A stretch of 64,000 nucleotides of DNA from Arachnopeziza araneosa. Taxonomy: Eukaryota > Ascomycota > Leotiomycetes > Helotiales > Arachnopezizaceae. The notes beneath the pieces are model-generated. The model searched no databases. It had not been told where the DNA came from and saw only the letters and a program-made list of their open reading frames with translations. Both the position numbers and the translations under genes were made by a program. The stretch covers positions 1-64,000 of the forward strand of contig QYAI01000018.1 of NCBI GenBank assembly GCA_003988855.1, read 5' to 3'. Each line of letters starts with the position of its first letter. The stretch's first letter is position 1. Below, in pieces: positions 31,008-44,220 of this stretch.

Positions 31008-34000
31008 TCAAATCTCTTCATCACTTTCGTCACCCAACAACTCTCCTTCATCCTCATCGACAACCGCATAATCTCCCCTTCCTCTTGCAAAACTGTCTCT
31101 TGTTGTGAATCGTTTATTGCGTCCTCCACCCAGCGCAGTGCTCGCCGAGCGCCATAAGCTGGATATGAGGAGAGGCGTGGCTTGCGCGGCTGCGACGACG
31201 CCGGCAATAATGAGGACCGGGTATTTGATCCAGACCGCGTCGCTATCAAATGATGCTTCTTTATATTACTAAAAGATCATGAATGGGCAAAAATGGGAAA
31301 CTTACACTGCTCGCCGAGCCTGATCTGACCAAAGCCGAATTTGTCGGACCAATTTCTCCATACATAGTAGCCTATTGCACCAGCCAGTGCGAAGGGGATG
31401 ATGACTGCAAAGAAAATTGCAATAGCTGATGTGCCATGCTTCTTGTTGTACTCGTCTTCTTTACCGGGGCAGGTTATGGGAGTGCCCTCGTCCAAGCCGA
31501 CATCACCATCTGTGATGCAAGTAGTTTGAGGGATGCGTCGGTAGCCTGTAGGTTTAAAATACTCAATCACATTATCTTCAAGACAAACAAGGGAGTGATC
31601 AGAAGGCTTAAGTCCAGGAACGGCCCTACAGCTTCCATCAGTTTGGCGGACGAAGTTGAAGTCGCTAAAGAAGGGTTAGCCTATTCTTAGATTTCAGAGC
31701 ATTTCGACTTACCATTCGTAATCCTGCCTAGTGCAGGTGCAGTTCTTTGCAATGTTATGGAGATGTGGAATCATTTTCCCGTTGTAACACATAGCGTCCG
31801 GCTTCTTACGATGATATTGCGAGACGTGTCCGAATAAGCAGTCATTGTCCTGCTCGGGGTGTTTTGGTTGCCATAGCGCGTAATCACCTCCTGTGACATC
31901 ATTCTCATCTAGCTTGCACTGAACATCAGTCAGGCCTGAGAAATCCACGTTGATTGCTACCAATTCTGATGTCGACTTGCCACACCAGAGTATGAAATTT
32001 CGGGAATTATCGCTTGGCACAGTTGAAATGTCTCTGATGTGTACCTCCTCGTCGTAAAATTGATATTCCTCCCAGGTATCGCCCTCATCGGTGGAATAAT
32101 AAATAAACTTTGTTGAAGTATCTTCACTGGCAATAACCACAATAGAGCCTTGGTCACCAAATTCCCACATGTACTTGCCCTTTTTGACAGACTTCCAAGT
32201 GATCCCTGCATCAGCTGTCATAAAAGTATCGGCGTCTTTAAGATCCGTGAGATACTTGCCTACATTCCCAGTACCAAGCATTAAGCCGATGGCAGATGCA
32301 GACGAATATGTGTGGGACTTTTCGGAGCGCTCAGTATAACCGTGGATGTTAAGCGAGCATTCCTTCACAGAGCCGCTGCAGCCGAATTTCTTCTGATCAG
32401 CATCTAAAGCTGGAGGAGGAAGATAACCCCATTCTCCTCCGTTATTGTGAGTGATCATTGTCCTGAGTTTCTTTCCTTGCTTGGCGTAATCCTTATCTTC
32501 GGCGTTAGCGACCTGGTTTACCATAGCGACACCTTCAATTCCAAACATCTTCTCAAAGTCAACGTAACCAGTTGTATCTCTGTCAACAGCGTCCAATTGA
32601 AGGAAATAAAAGGTGCCATTCGAGTTACTCTTCAGAAGAGTGCCGTATTCCAAGTCCCTCTTATTATTAACAGTGACGTGCATAAATACAGAGTGAGTGG
32701 AGCTATCAAGCACAGTGTAACCTTCTTCGTGGTCAACTTTGAAACCATGTGGCCAATTTGCTTGAGCGAAAGTTTTCCCATCGACACTGACATGCGCATT
32801 CATAGAATCAAGCTCTCGATTCTTGGTAGCCACCACGATGAACTCTGACATAGTAGCAAAGTCGACAATGTCGTCAAAAGGAACCTCTTTGTGTTCCTCG
32901 AAAAAGTCGTCGCTAGATGTGAGTTGCCACGGATTGTCCTCTGGATCGTTTCTCTCCTCTTTTCGGGCGTCACAGTAAATGAGCTTCTCTCTCGCTGTCT
33001 TCTCTTCTTTGCTGGGAGGTATCTGTAGCTGACGTGTTTCCAAGTTCCTAATGAATTCGCACCGCCGAACATAGCGTTGCAAAGTCGTGAATGAAGAGTC
33101 GCCACGATCCGTAGTCACAGATGCAACGGTGTGACATTTGGGATCAGTGGACCTCTCACAGTTCTTGCCACCTAACCAGATAATCCAGTCCTTGTTACCC
33201 TCGTGGAAACGCATTGGTACTTGGACATGTGGACTAGGCGGGTATGGCGCCATGAAGCTTCTGACGTTCTTTCCACGCTCGGTAGAATAGAACACCTTCT
33301 TACCTCGAGTCAAGAAAAATACCATATCGTTGAAGAAAGTATGTGGTATAACAGCTGTAATCTCTTCATCTACTGGTACTGGGTCCCAGTGCTTCCCATG
33401 GTTATGAGATAGCCAAGCACCTTTCTCTGTGCGCACTATGACAGTCTCGTCTTCCCCAGCGCTAATGCCAGTCCTCTCAAGGTAAATAGGGTTTATGAAA
33501 CTATCGCCATCAAAGTCGTTTGCTGTATACTCGACCTTGGTTGAAGCTGGCTTGCCTACTTCAGAGCACTTCCTATCCACTAGGTCATCCAATTGTTCTC
33601 CTTTCGGCTTGCAATCATTTCCAGGAATGCGGCGCCATCCAGACGTTCCCTTAAAAGTGTCATCAGCACCAAATGCTTTACATTGACCATCTGGAATAAT
33701 AATGCGAGCATCAGGAGCTACGGAACACTCCTTTCGATCAGAGCTTCTGATGAAGTTGAAATCGCATTCATAATCAGCTTCTGTACACGTGCATTCCTCA
33801 ATGAAGACCTCGGGATCTTTGAAGTCCGATTCAACAAAGCAATCGGCATCTGGCTTGCGGCGATTGTAATACTGCTTGTGGCCCATCAAGCAGGTTGGTT
33901 CGCCTTTGTCGTCAACTCTAGCATACCACTTTTCCATATCACTATCCTTGCACTTTCCTTCATGCATCTCTCCAAAATCCAAAGCAATTATATAACTCTG

Positions 34001-35645
34001 CTTAGCAGGTTCGTCGGCATCAATCGCTTGTAACAGAAACTTCAAGCTGGTGGAATCCGCGGTAGTAGTTAACTGAATGGGGCGTATCTTTTGCGGTAGA
34101 TCGAATTCCTTCCACGAGTGGCCGTAATCCAGAGAGTACTTGACTTCATCAGTACCTTGGGGGACGTCTTTAACAGCTACCAGAATAGAACCCTGACCGC
34201 CAAACTCATACTTGTAAGGATCCTTCAGTTTCTCTTGCCAAGTCAAACCAGCATCACTAGAGACATAAAGTTTGCCATGTGCGTAGTCTACGAGGTGTTT
34301 CCCAGTATTTCCTATGCCCATAATCAGGCCTGGAGCTGGGCTCGAAAACACTCGGCCAGAGTTTGTCAGTTCCGTGACAGAGTGGAGGTGTAAAGTTTCT
34401 CCGTCGGCGGTCATATCTTCCCAGTCTTTTCCATCATTAAAACTTATCTTTGATATATTTTTCTTGTCCGCCCCGAAATCTTCAACTTCTTTCCAATTAT
34501 CTACGACGTTGACGAAGACGATGCCTTGCACTCCTGAAACCTTCTCAAAGTCTACAAGACCGATCCCATTTCGATTCGTATGTTCGATATTGCGAACAAA
34601 ATAAGTTCCGTTTGAGTTACTGCTCAGGAATACGCCCATAGGCGAGGCTCCGTCGTAAGTCATGACATCAATCTGAATACTGTAATTCGTTCCCTCCAGC
34701 AAAGTATATGCTTCTTCCACCAGCTTATGGTCGTGTGGGAAGATTGCTCTATGCCATTTGATACTATCATCTGAGACGTATAGGGCCATCTCGTCGGTCC
34801 CTGCAGCAGAAGCGGCCACGACCAGATACTTTGTGACCACGGCCATGTTGACAATGCCTTGAACGGTTCGCCCTGGCTCAAGTTCAGGTTCAAATTCTTG
34901 AATATCGCTTCCGCTTGTTTTAAAGAAATCATCTGAGATGAGAAGTCGAAAGTCCTTCCTCCATGGAGAAAATCGACCCTTCGTTACACATAGTATTCGG
35001 TCCTTGTCCAAATCGTCTTGCGACGTTGTGAACTGCTTCGATGACCTTGCCCAGTGACAACCCGCAGTATCTGCTCGCAGAAATTTCGCTTCCTTTTTAA
35101 ATCCATCTGTAGTGTACAAAGTCTACATTCCACATTAGCAGAGTTCCAGAGTTGCCATGGTTCGGAATATGTACCAACTCCTCGCAGAAAATGCCCGTAC
35201 AATCCATAGCATTGAAAATGATTCTATCCGGGTCGTCTGCATGAAAACTAAGCGCTTCTCTGAAAATCGACGCCGCTGCATCAGCAGTGAACTCCTCCCA
35301 CGTATTCCCCCTATCCTCCGTCTTCCAATGCGTCCTCCCCGCGCTGATGATATATGCCCTCTTATTATCAAACGAATGCATCATCAGCTCGACCGCTTCA
35401 CCATCCCCATCTTTAAGAGGGTGCCACGTTGCGCCAGCGTCTTCAGAGCGTTGGATCTTCCTCCCGTCAATGTCGTGGAAGAGCATAACGTCCGAGTCAT
35501 CGAAGTAGTTGATGTTGTAGGGTATGTAATCAAAGCTGTTCACACTGATACCAGGCGTATCTTTTTTCGCCCAGACAGAAGGACAGTTGATGAGGAGGGA
35601 GGAGATGAAGAGGCTCGGCCAGCCTGCGGCATTGTGTAGCCTCAT
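31008..35645 (-). CDS. VPS10: Vacuolar protein sorting/targeting receptor Vps10 (sortilin)
   Basis: Four exons (35175-35645, 31713-35122, 31306-31664, 31008-31255) encode 1495 residues. A signal peptide (MRLHNAAGWPSLFISSLLIN and on) leads into two luminal Vps10 ten-bladed propeller domains. Asp-box repeats mark the blades, for example SEDAGATW, TEDRGNTW, SSDAGLTW, SLDYGHSW, TADAGITW and STDEGDTW. Each propeller ends in a Cys-rich 10CC module (for example KPDADCFVESDFKDPEVFIE and KPDAMCYNGKMIP). A transmembrane helix lies at about 1373-1396 (SAIAIFFAVIIPFALAGAIG), and a second hydrophobic stretch at 1419-1440 follows. The tail ends in an acidic cluster (DEDEGELLGDESDEEI), usual for retromer cargo. 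The receptor carries carboxypeptidase Y and other hydrolases from Golgi to endosome. Length matches fungal Vps10. Confidence 0.96.
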
Positions 35646-36429
35646 GATTGCTGCGAGTAGGTGATGATATGTCCGCGCATCAAGATATGGTGCTGCTCAT
35701 CAAGCTACCTTGATGACTTCACTATGGTGTGTTGTGGGATTGAACGTTGGTGAAGTAGATAATATTATCTCAGCTGGTTGAAGTTGCGTGGTCTCTGGGA
35801 TTCTGCGAGCTTTAATTGTGGTTCTCGTGAAACCGAACGCCACAGTGACGCCGCATCCTTCGCACGCAAGCAACCAGGCAGGCGAGCTGCGCTCAACACA
35901 ACATCGGATAGGCCTTTTTAGGCAACTTCAGTTAAAGATTTGTATGCAACTGTTGCTTAAATGACACTACATCTTCTTGACCATTTAGTAACACGCATTC
36001 TCATATTTGGCTACATACACATGTCAACTCCATGTTAGAAGCTGCTACAGCCCCTGAATTACCCGAAGCATAAGCCTTACGTGGACTGAGCATATTAAGG
36101 CAGGTAGGTACTGTTTGTTTTCCACAGATGCTGTCAAAGTATATGCAAAGCAATACCAAGAAAAAGTAATGATTTCTGAAGAAGCCGGTGTTGGAGCTCA
36201 TTCACGATATTACCCTAGTTCACAAAGTAAGAAGTCCTGAGTGTGCAGTGTCATATAAGTAATATTAGTTGTCGCTATCAAATAACGAAATTGGTATCTA
36301 AGTGAGCTTCAAGCTTCATGCAATAAGTAATATGCCATGCTCCTGCCACGCCATGCCAAACACCCAAATGGACGGACGATACACCCGCTAAAAGTACAAA
36401 GCAAAAGTCGTTGAAGGATGGCTTGAAAT
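35646..36429. other. Upstream region of VPS10
   Basis: The 784-nt gap contains the VPS10 promoter and the 3' flank of the next minus-strand gene. It also holds one small open frame described separately. Confidence 0.5.
36001..36201 (-). CDS. Possible small cysteine-containing secreted peptide or upstream frame of VPS10
   Basis: This ATG-started frame of 66 codons has a short N-region, a hydrophobic core (HYFFLVLLCIYFDSICG) like a signal peptide, and several Cys residues in the remainder (TVPTCLNM, ELTCVCSQI). It lies 355 nt upstream of the VPS10 start on the same strand. It may be an upstream ORF in a long VPS10 leader, a small secreted protein or chance. I recognise no family. Confidence 0.25.
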   Translation of the reverse strand: MSSNTGFFRNHYFFLVLLCIYFDSICGKQTVPTCLNMLSPRKAYASGNSGAVAASNMELTCVCSQI

Positions 36430-38801
36430 CTACAAGGTCTTTTTCTGAGTACTCTTAACTTTATTCCAAAACCTCTTCACAACCCCATTCTCCTTTTCAT
36501 CGGGACCCCACCCATCCAATCCTCCAAAGGGTCCTCTGACCTCAGACTTCTCATCCAGTTGAGGTAGTGGTTCTTCTTTTGATATCTTAAGGGTCGGATT
36601 TTGCCAACCATATATAGCCGACTCATCTGCCCTCAGATCAGGCCGCGTGAGTGTCATCCGGAGTGTCATTTCTCTGTTTCCTGCCATTGCTTGTGTATAA
36701 GATTCTGGTTGTTTTACCGCAGCAGGTCGCATGACACCAATGTGGGAGAAGTCTGGTGAGGTCTTGCCTGTTTTTGATGTTGCCGAAGCGGTACCTCGTT
36801 GAGATCGAAACCCATCTCCTAATGGAGTCAAAGGAGATTCGGGATCTACCAGAGAAATATCGTCGTCAAACAAGGAGCCTGCATCGTCGTTCAAAAATGA
36901 TTTCTCGGTACTGAATGATTTCTTCATCGTGGAGACGTCCTTGGAGGTTCGAATCGGAGGTTTATTTTCCTTATCGGCTCCAATTTCTGCCACTCCATCC
37001 ATCGAAGGAAACCCAAACTCTATAGCCTCGTCAAACTTCTGTGGCGATGCTAAGTATACACGCAACTTTAGGCGCGCCTCCGGGTCCTGATAGTGTGCCG
37101 CATTGGGGTCAATCGAAATGACCGAGTCTTTTGGCATGTGCTTAGGCCCGATGAGAGATAATGTGCGAGGCTTGTGTCGCAGATATTGGTCGGCAGAAGT
37201 CTCGAAGATGGTCGGTGAGCGAGGCGTATTTGACGACAGGGAGGATCTGCCAAAAGGTATCTTGGAAATTGACATCTGTCTTCGAAACGAGGGTCGTCGA
37301 TTGCTTGCAGGCGTCGGTACCACAGCACCATCGAGGTTGGCATGGTAATCGTCCAACGTTAATTTCAAATTCAAATCTGCCTCTTCATCCATCCACCGAA
37401 AACTCTCGTACATTTCGGCCGCGTATGGAGAGGTAGTTGTTTCCTCCTTGATATCCTTTGCATCTTCCATGTTGATGCTGTTGCATATAGTTGGAGACGA
37501 GAGATCGTACATGGGCGTTAACTTGGGACTGTCTCGGCGGCTAGCTTTAAAAACCGCCTCATCAGCTGCGTCAAAGATCACGCTCTCTCGCAGATTGGCG
37601 GCCAAGATTACTTGTTCTTCTCGTGTGAATTGCTTCTTCTTGATCTTCTCGGGAAGCGTCAAGAACCACGAGGCTTCGTTACTCGAGACGGATGCTTGTC
37701 TAGCTCTGTGGTTTCGTCGAGCGACAGAGGCTTTTCGCCGTGGCTCGATAAGGCCTAAATTCACGCCGCGGCGATCTGCCAATGAGTTCTTTCTGTGCTT
37801 TTGTATTGGGAGTTCATTGAGCGCTGTGTTGCGAGAGTTTTGGGCGAATCTCAATCTTTCTAGGCTCGAGAAGTACTGAAGACAGAATGGTCAGTCGTTG
37901 AACTCAGGGGTTTTGAAAGGCAAGGGCAAGACGAGAGCAAGTAAATCAAGGTAACAATCGGTTCATGTGCCCACAGACTGCACTGCAGGTACGTAGGTAC
38001 GTGATAGAGAACGTGGAACATGCAGGGAGAGTGATGGGTGTGCCAAAGCGGCTTCCGCTCGTCGATGCTGTACAGCAGTGGAGCCCTGTTCACCGCCCTT
38101 TTTGGGAAGGGAAGCTACGATGGCGCATTCTGGAGGAGTTAATCAAAGGATGCATTGATTGCAACTCTTGTCCTTCAAGCACCCTACCCAATTGATCTCG
38201 AGGGAAGATGTAGGAAGGTGAGAGCTCGGATGGATAAACAGTCGAGGTAATCAATCCCCTCGCTTGAACACCATCACAGATACACGCTCAAGATGTATCG
38301 GACTTTTTTTCCAGGGCGTACTGAGCATAATATCGATTTCTCGAGCGCTTGAGAACAATTGAGCGTCAAGGAAGTCGAAACAAGCTTTCCGAGAAGAGCA
38401 GTGTCCAAGTTCCAACTCAATAGTCATGTCTTGCGAGCAGGGAGGAATGGTAGCTGCGTGGTTGCACGTACCTTTCTACGCACAGCTATTGGCAACGCAT
38501 CGAATTCTTCTTCTGTTGTCCCATAGCCTGTGATATCCTTCATATTCTTTCGAAAGCGACCCGAGAGACTTCGCGCAGAGGTGGGCCGGTTGTCGAAGCT
38601 CTGGGCGTACAGTGTCCGTGGGGACAGCTCTCCTGGGCTGAGAGTATCGAAGTTGTCCAGGTCGGTGGTCGAGGGCGAGGCCAGCGAGGGCGAACTTATG
38701 GAAGAGTAGATGGGAGAAGAGAAGAAGGTATCGGAAGCGGGAGAAGGAAGGCGGAGGAGGCGGCTACTGGTTGTTGCGATATGTAGCTGGATTGGTGCCA
38801 T
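36430..38801 (-). CDS. Conserved-looking fungal protein of unknown function, 591 residues
   Basis: Two exons (38472-38801 and 36430-37875) joined across a 596-nt intron give a protein starting MAPIQLHIATTSSRLLRLPS. The join yields EEEFDALPIAVRRKYFSSLE, a charged helical block that continues into exon 2 (RLRFAQNSRNTALNE) and argues that the intron is real. Other ordered-looking blocks are FTREEQVILAANLRESVIFD, ESFRWMDEEADLNLKLTLDD and NREMTLRMTLTRPDLRADES, ending in a basic tail (VKRFWNKVKSTQKKTL). The rest is Ser/Pro-rich and probably disordered, with many possible phosphorylation sites. No catalytic motif, signal peptide or membrane segment is seen. I do not recognise the family and assign no function. 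Confidence 0.75.
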
Positions 38802-41800
38802 GTCGGCGTCGGAGAATAGTCATGAATTTCTCGAGGTTTGCTTCCTACTGCATCTTCATGCGCGTCGGCGATGTCTTTTTGGAGTAGCTCGACGTAAGCA
38901 GGCAGTGGCACAGTATTGAGTGATGTGCTTAAGGAGCTGTCCGTCCGTTCTATGGCTGCAGCACGCTCAATTCCCAGAAGCGCACCCCTACTTATTCGCA
39001 GTCCTTCATGGCGTCCCCTGTCAGCCGTCTGGCAGGTCTGATATGATCGAGAATGATATCGTATCAAAACACGGAACTGGGGGGTTCACAAGTGAGGAGT
39101 AGATGATTTGCTTCTTTAGGAGTTCCCGTCGATACACCTGCGGTGTCCAGTTTCAGGCCTTTGCCCATCTATCTGCATATGCAGCAGCCGTCAACCCATT
39201 GGAATGCCTCTGTTACGCTCGCTGGCGACGATAGGTTGCCTCGCGTTCCCTGAGCCATCTCGACGTGCTGCATCGCAACCCAATGGCAGAGTCTTGCTGG
39301 CTCTTGGAAGGGGGTGCTGCTCTCTTGTGCTCGTTGCCATCCATCCATTCATCCACCATCGGTCACCATCTCCACAGAATTTCATCCCAGCATTTCATTT
39401 CTGCAGGGACGAAGCCAGGATCAGCGATTGGCTCCCCCTTATCCCGCGCCGCCTGTTCCCATTCCCATTTCCTGCTCCGGGTGGGCGAGGACCGCGCAAC
39501 GCTCCAAGCTCAGGGCAAGCCCAACAACAGCGTCACCAACAGAAGGCCAACCCGAAGACTTCTCACCTTCACCGGCGCGACAAGTCCTTTCTTTTCCTCT
39601 GACGCCAGCCAGCTCGTTGCAGCATGTGTTGGGCCCGTCGTCTCCGACCTTCCAAGAACAGCAAGCCGGCTGCACTTCCGCACCACGCACTCTTTTCTTT
39701 GCTCGCGCTCTCTCTGCATCTTGGAGCCTCGCCAGACAGGAAGCGGAGCGCCGCTGGCCTGTTCTCGGTGCAAGCAGGGATTGCGCGCGTCCTTGCATAG
39801 CGAACTCGCCCCTGAGTGACGCTCTGGGTGACAGAGCGACAGCAACCTCCAAGATGATGGTGCCGCCGGGGACTTCAATATATTCACGGCATGTCGGACG
39901 ACTGATCGGAACATGTCTTAACAGATGACCAAGGTGAAACCTGTCCCACCGGCTTGGAGGGACGACGAAACCGAGTGGCGTTCCCTATCAAAAGGCTCGA
40001 CAGTACAGTACAGGACGCCGGCAAAGCCCTTGGGAGAAACGACGACTATTGCCGCCTTGATCGGCACTAATTCTCACAAGGTGAAACATTCCTTGAAGCT
40101 CCAAGTCCTGTACACTTGTTCGCGACGGCTAAGTGAGCATGGCAAGAGACGAGCTGCAACTGCTCGAGCCTCTTAAGAAATGCGCTTCTGTATATCTCAA
40201 ACTTTGGCTATAGCATGCTTTGAACCGGCTGGAACTCACCGTTATTCTTGGACCCCGTTCGGATCATTGCTCAGCCCTCCCACAGTACGGGAGCCTCCAG
40301 GCAAAGTTTACGACGGCATTGATCCCCGAATCCTTTTGATGCCACATCCCCAATATCCCTTCCCTGAAAGTATAAATTCTGTCAGCAGAATCAGCGATCT
40401 TGGTCCCGAATACCTTAATGTTCCCTGTTTTCTAGAAAGGTCTTCTACATCATTCGCTGTGCAGTCCCAAGTTTCTGCGACCGCAACTGTTCAATACTTC
40501 CCTTCTCGAAGCTCGTCCACCCGGGAATATCCATTTCATCCCATCGCACTGCGTTTGATCGGCGCTCAACGGCAGCAAGCCCCATTCTACGTGAAAATAG
40601 CCGTTACCAACGAATAACAAGACGTGGACACACGCAGATCTTCTCAGCCGTCATTCAGAGAGGAGATGATGAGCTACGCCACATCCAGAGATAACATGAT
40701 CCGGAAGTATACATTCTCGAGTCTCTACTATTAATATGATGAGCCTGAACTTGCTCAGAGAGCAGCGTCAGGAATCGCCATCCTCATCCAATCTCCTCAT
40801 CCAGTTTCGGCAACCTCGCTTCTTCGCTCCCGAAACTGCAAATGTCTTTGTGCGTTTTATCTTCGCCGGCGAAATGATTGATCTTCTGCACATGGAGTGA
40901 GACATTTTGCGCCGTCAAGACTTGCACATCTCGGCATAAACAGTCATTATTTGTTCACTTCTCAGAAAACGCCCGGGGCGCACGTCGTTGCTGCTCGGGG
41001 CCGTTGGTCGTGCTTGGCTGAGACTTTATTTTGCGGGGGGATGTTCTGCATTTGGATTCCTGGTCCGCGCTGCTGTCATGGCGATTCTCCCATTATTGCT
41101 GGACGTGCTCAATTGTCTGTGTGCTGTTATGATATTGAAGATATACTGACGCGTTTTGCCATGGGTGAAGTATTTTGTTCTCCCAAACCAATCTGCACCC
41201 TTATAGCTAGGCACGACCTTCGAGTCCTGTCTTGCGACCCCAGATGGAAGCGATTTTAGTATTGTACTTCTAATATTCCGGCGTTTTGTGTCACTTGCTT
41301 AAGCTGTTGGTAAAATATATCTATACCTCCGTAGTGCATAGCTAGCACGCACGGCATAAACCGATCCCTTCCCCGCGAGCTGATCTTGAAACAATGATGA
41401 GTTGTTGTCTAGATTGTGCTAGAATGCCGAAGCTTTTTTAGATTCCGACTAATGATTCACTGCCCGAGAATTGTTTGCTTTGTATTCTCAATAGAGTCTT
41501 CGGCTCCGCATTTGGTGCTGACCACGATATGACCCATTGACTTATAGCCATGGGTAATGAAGGCAACCGAGAGCCATAGCGGGACGCCGATGCGACTCCT
41601 TGAACAATACATGAGGCTGCGAGGGGGAATGCATGAGTTCAGCTTTGTAAAAATAGTTCATCAGAAGTTTGATGGACCTTCATCGATTCATTTAGCCTAG
41701 AATCGACAGATACTTTTTCACAGGAAATTCTTCTGGAACAAGTTTCCTGAGATAATGCAGCACTAATCAAGTAACGATAGACACCTCAGCCTCTACTGGT

Positions 41801-44220
41801 GCATGTACACATTCGAGATCTGCCACCCGACCACCTATTTTGCTTTTTAGGATGCTCGGATCCCTTAGAAACCTCATCCCTCAATTAATGCTACGTTAAA
41901 CTTGCGCAGTAGTCTCGGGTGCAGACTAAGAATGGAAACAAAGGCGATCAACGATCGGTACAAAGTCACTAGGACTCGTGCAGAATAAATCTACCCAAGT
42001 CTTGCCCAAGCTCATATTCTCCCAAAGTAGAAGGAACTAAAATCGTATTACGTGTCTGGCGTGCTCTTCTCTTCTTCGGAGCAACCAACACATACCCTAC
42101 CTTTGATGCTTTTTTTCTTGTTTCTTTTGAAACCGTGCAGAAGACCCGAGGTATCCTGTTGGCAGCCCACCTACCCCAGTACCAACAGACCTCTGCGGTT
42201 TCCTTCTTGAGTTTCTTGTTTTGTGTCTCTCTGCAAGTGTCCGTGGTGGAACCTCAGCCGTGCTTGGTGGTTTGAGCGCGAGGTTCTTGTTTAAAACGCT
42301 GTTTCTGTGGTTTACTGGGAGGTTTGTATCATGGTCCGGTGGATCTGAGAGTAGCGTCGCTCGGGAGTGATGGAGGAGTGGTTGAGGAGTGTGCTCGTTG
42401 ATGCTGTGGGCAGGGTAGATCGTTACTGCCAGGCGGTGCATCCGGTGATATGAGTTTGAGTTTTGGAAGGTAGTCGCCGAAGGAGGTTGGAGATTGTTTT
42501 CTACTGCCCTGTTGGTAATTTGAAATAGAAATAAAACAATACTACGGATGTAAAGTGGGAACATGATGGTGAGATAGATAGAAGAATAGAGCAGCTCAAG
42601 GAAAAGACATATCTTAATTCTCCTTGAACTTCCCTTTACGATAGTGAACAAAGGAAAAACTTTACCTTGAATAAGGATGGATATTAAAATATTAACTGGG
42701 TTTTGTTTACTCGACCGCCACTTCAAGCGCCTGATGTTTTCAACCCGGAAGAAAGGATCAGCGTCACTTTTACAATAGTATCAGATTTTACCATTATCCC
42801 AATGTAATCTCCACATTCAAACTCCCAACGAGAGGATGCAATACCAGGATGCTGGCAGGTTCTCCCAAGTTGGAAGTCAGACGTCCCATGGCTCTTGAAT
42901 TGGTGCTGCTGTAAACACATATCTTGTTCTCAGTGAAACACTTTGCAGCTTTCAGCCCTGGAATCAGGACTCCAGGGAATGGGACTCGAAGAGCAACCAT
43001 CATCTCGCTTTAGAAAGGCCGAAACTTTCGCAATTTTCATGTGAAGATTTTCAACGAACGCAAAAGCCCTTCTGTATGGCTGTGGCAGGTCACTGCAAGT
43101 ATAACCGCTTGGGGTTTCTACTCACCTAGCAATTTCTAACATCGGGATATCTATTCACCATAAGTTCAACCGAATTTTTGCCCATTCTCGGTAATATCCC
43201 TAGGAGGCATATAGAAATAAATAAGTCATTCCTGTTCCATCGCCAAGAACCTCTTTAGCTTAATGGTAAACACCACCTTTCGCAAAGAGCCGAACGACAA
43301 ATGAAACGACAAATAAAAAGGCAGAAAACTGGGCGGGTAGGGTTTGTGCTTCTCGCGAGTCCTCGAAGACTTGGGAGTTTCGTTTTTGCCATTTGGTTCT
43401 TTGCTATATATATGTAATCTAATATTGTTTGGAGAGTGGGCAGCAGTTTTTATCAAGGCTTTGCAGCATTCAATAGACTTTCAATCCATCGAAATATGAG
43501 AATTTTGGGCCTTCTTTGAGTATTTTGGTCTCGACTGTGGTGGTCATGACTTATCATTTTCTCAGCTCTGATGGCGAAGTCTCCACCACCGTTACTGGCA
43601 TCACTTTTGAAATTGAGCAAGACCATCGCAGATTTTCAAAGTCTTTTCCCATGAAACTTTACCTCAAAAGTTAATTTCTATCACTGAGCTACAGGACACT
43701 ATTCACCTAAAAAGACGAGGCCTGGGCGTAATATGGCAAGCTATGATGATATTGAATAGGTGAGCTTTCAATGTACAGTTAAATCCTTCCTATTTCCTGA
43801 CTTGAATGTTTTGGAATATTGTCGACAAGATATATCATTATTATTTATTAGAGTACAAGTAGGCGCTCTACACATCAATTAATGTTTATACTTCCAAAAA
43901 GGTTGTAACATAAATAAAAAATGCTGCACTGAAAGAATTTGACCTGGAGGTAATTTTTCAGAGCTCTCGGAAGAAATATCTCCCCTTTCACAGCAAAACA
44001 ATATCTACGATTTTTATCATTCCCGCATGACATAATCTAATAAGCTGTAGTTACCAGATTCAATTTGGTGTCGGTAAATGTAAACACAGCAGATCTCACT
44101 TCCCCTAAAATCAGGCTGATCCTCGGCTAATCCGGAAGCTTTAACGTTGCTTGATAGAGCCAGAACGTCAAGAACGTCAAGAACAACACTCAACACCAGC
44201 ACCACTACACCACCTTCAAG
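38802..44220. other. 5.4-kb gene-sparse region
   Basis: I find no supportable gene. At 39190-39930 a G+C-rich block gives long overlapping open frames on both strands (184 and 204 codons plus, 137 and 134 minus), as expected when stop codons are rare by composition. At 42097-42726 a minus-strand frame of 209 codons has a basic tail but no homologue I know. The stretch 43750-44150 is AT-rich. Such long gaps in fungi often hold promoters with long leaders or non-coding RNAs. Near 44165-44187 a short tandem repeat of AACGTCAAGA precedes EMC7. Confidence 0.5.

Noticed and set aside
39265..39928. Long overlapping open frames (184 and 204 codons plus; 137 and 134 minus)
   Set aside because: Frames are open on both strands at once in a G+C-rich block, are rich in Pro/Ser/Arg, and show no motif or family match. 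Composition explains them.
42097..42726. 209-codon minus-strand frame
   Set aside because: It has no recognisable domain, and its start and basic tail are not supported by splice or family evidence. I left it unannotated, though a cDNA could change this.
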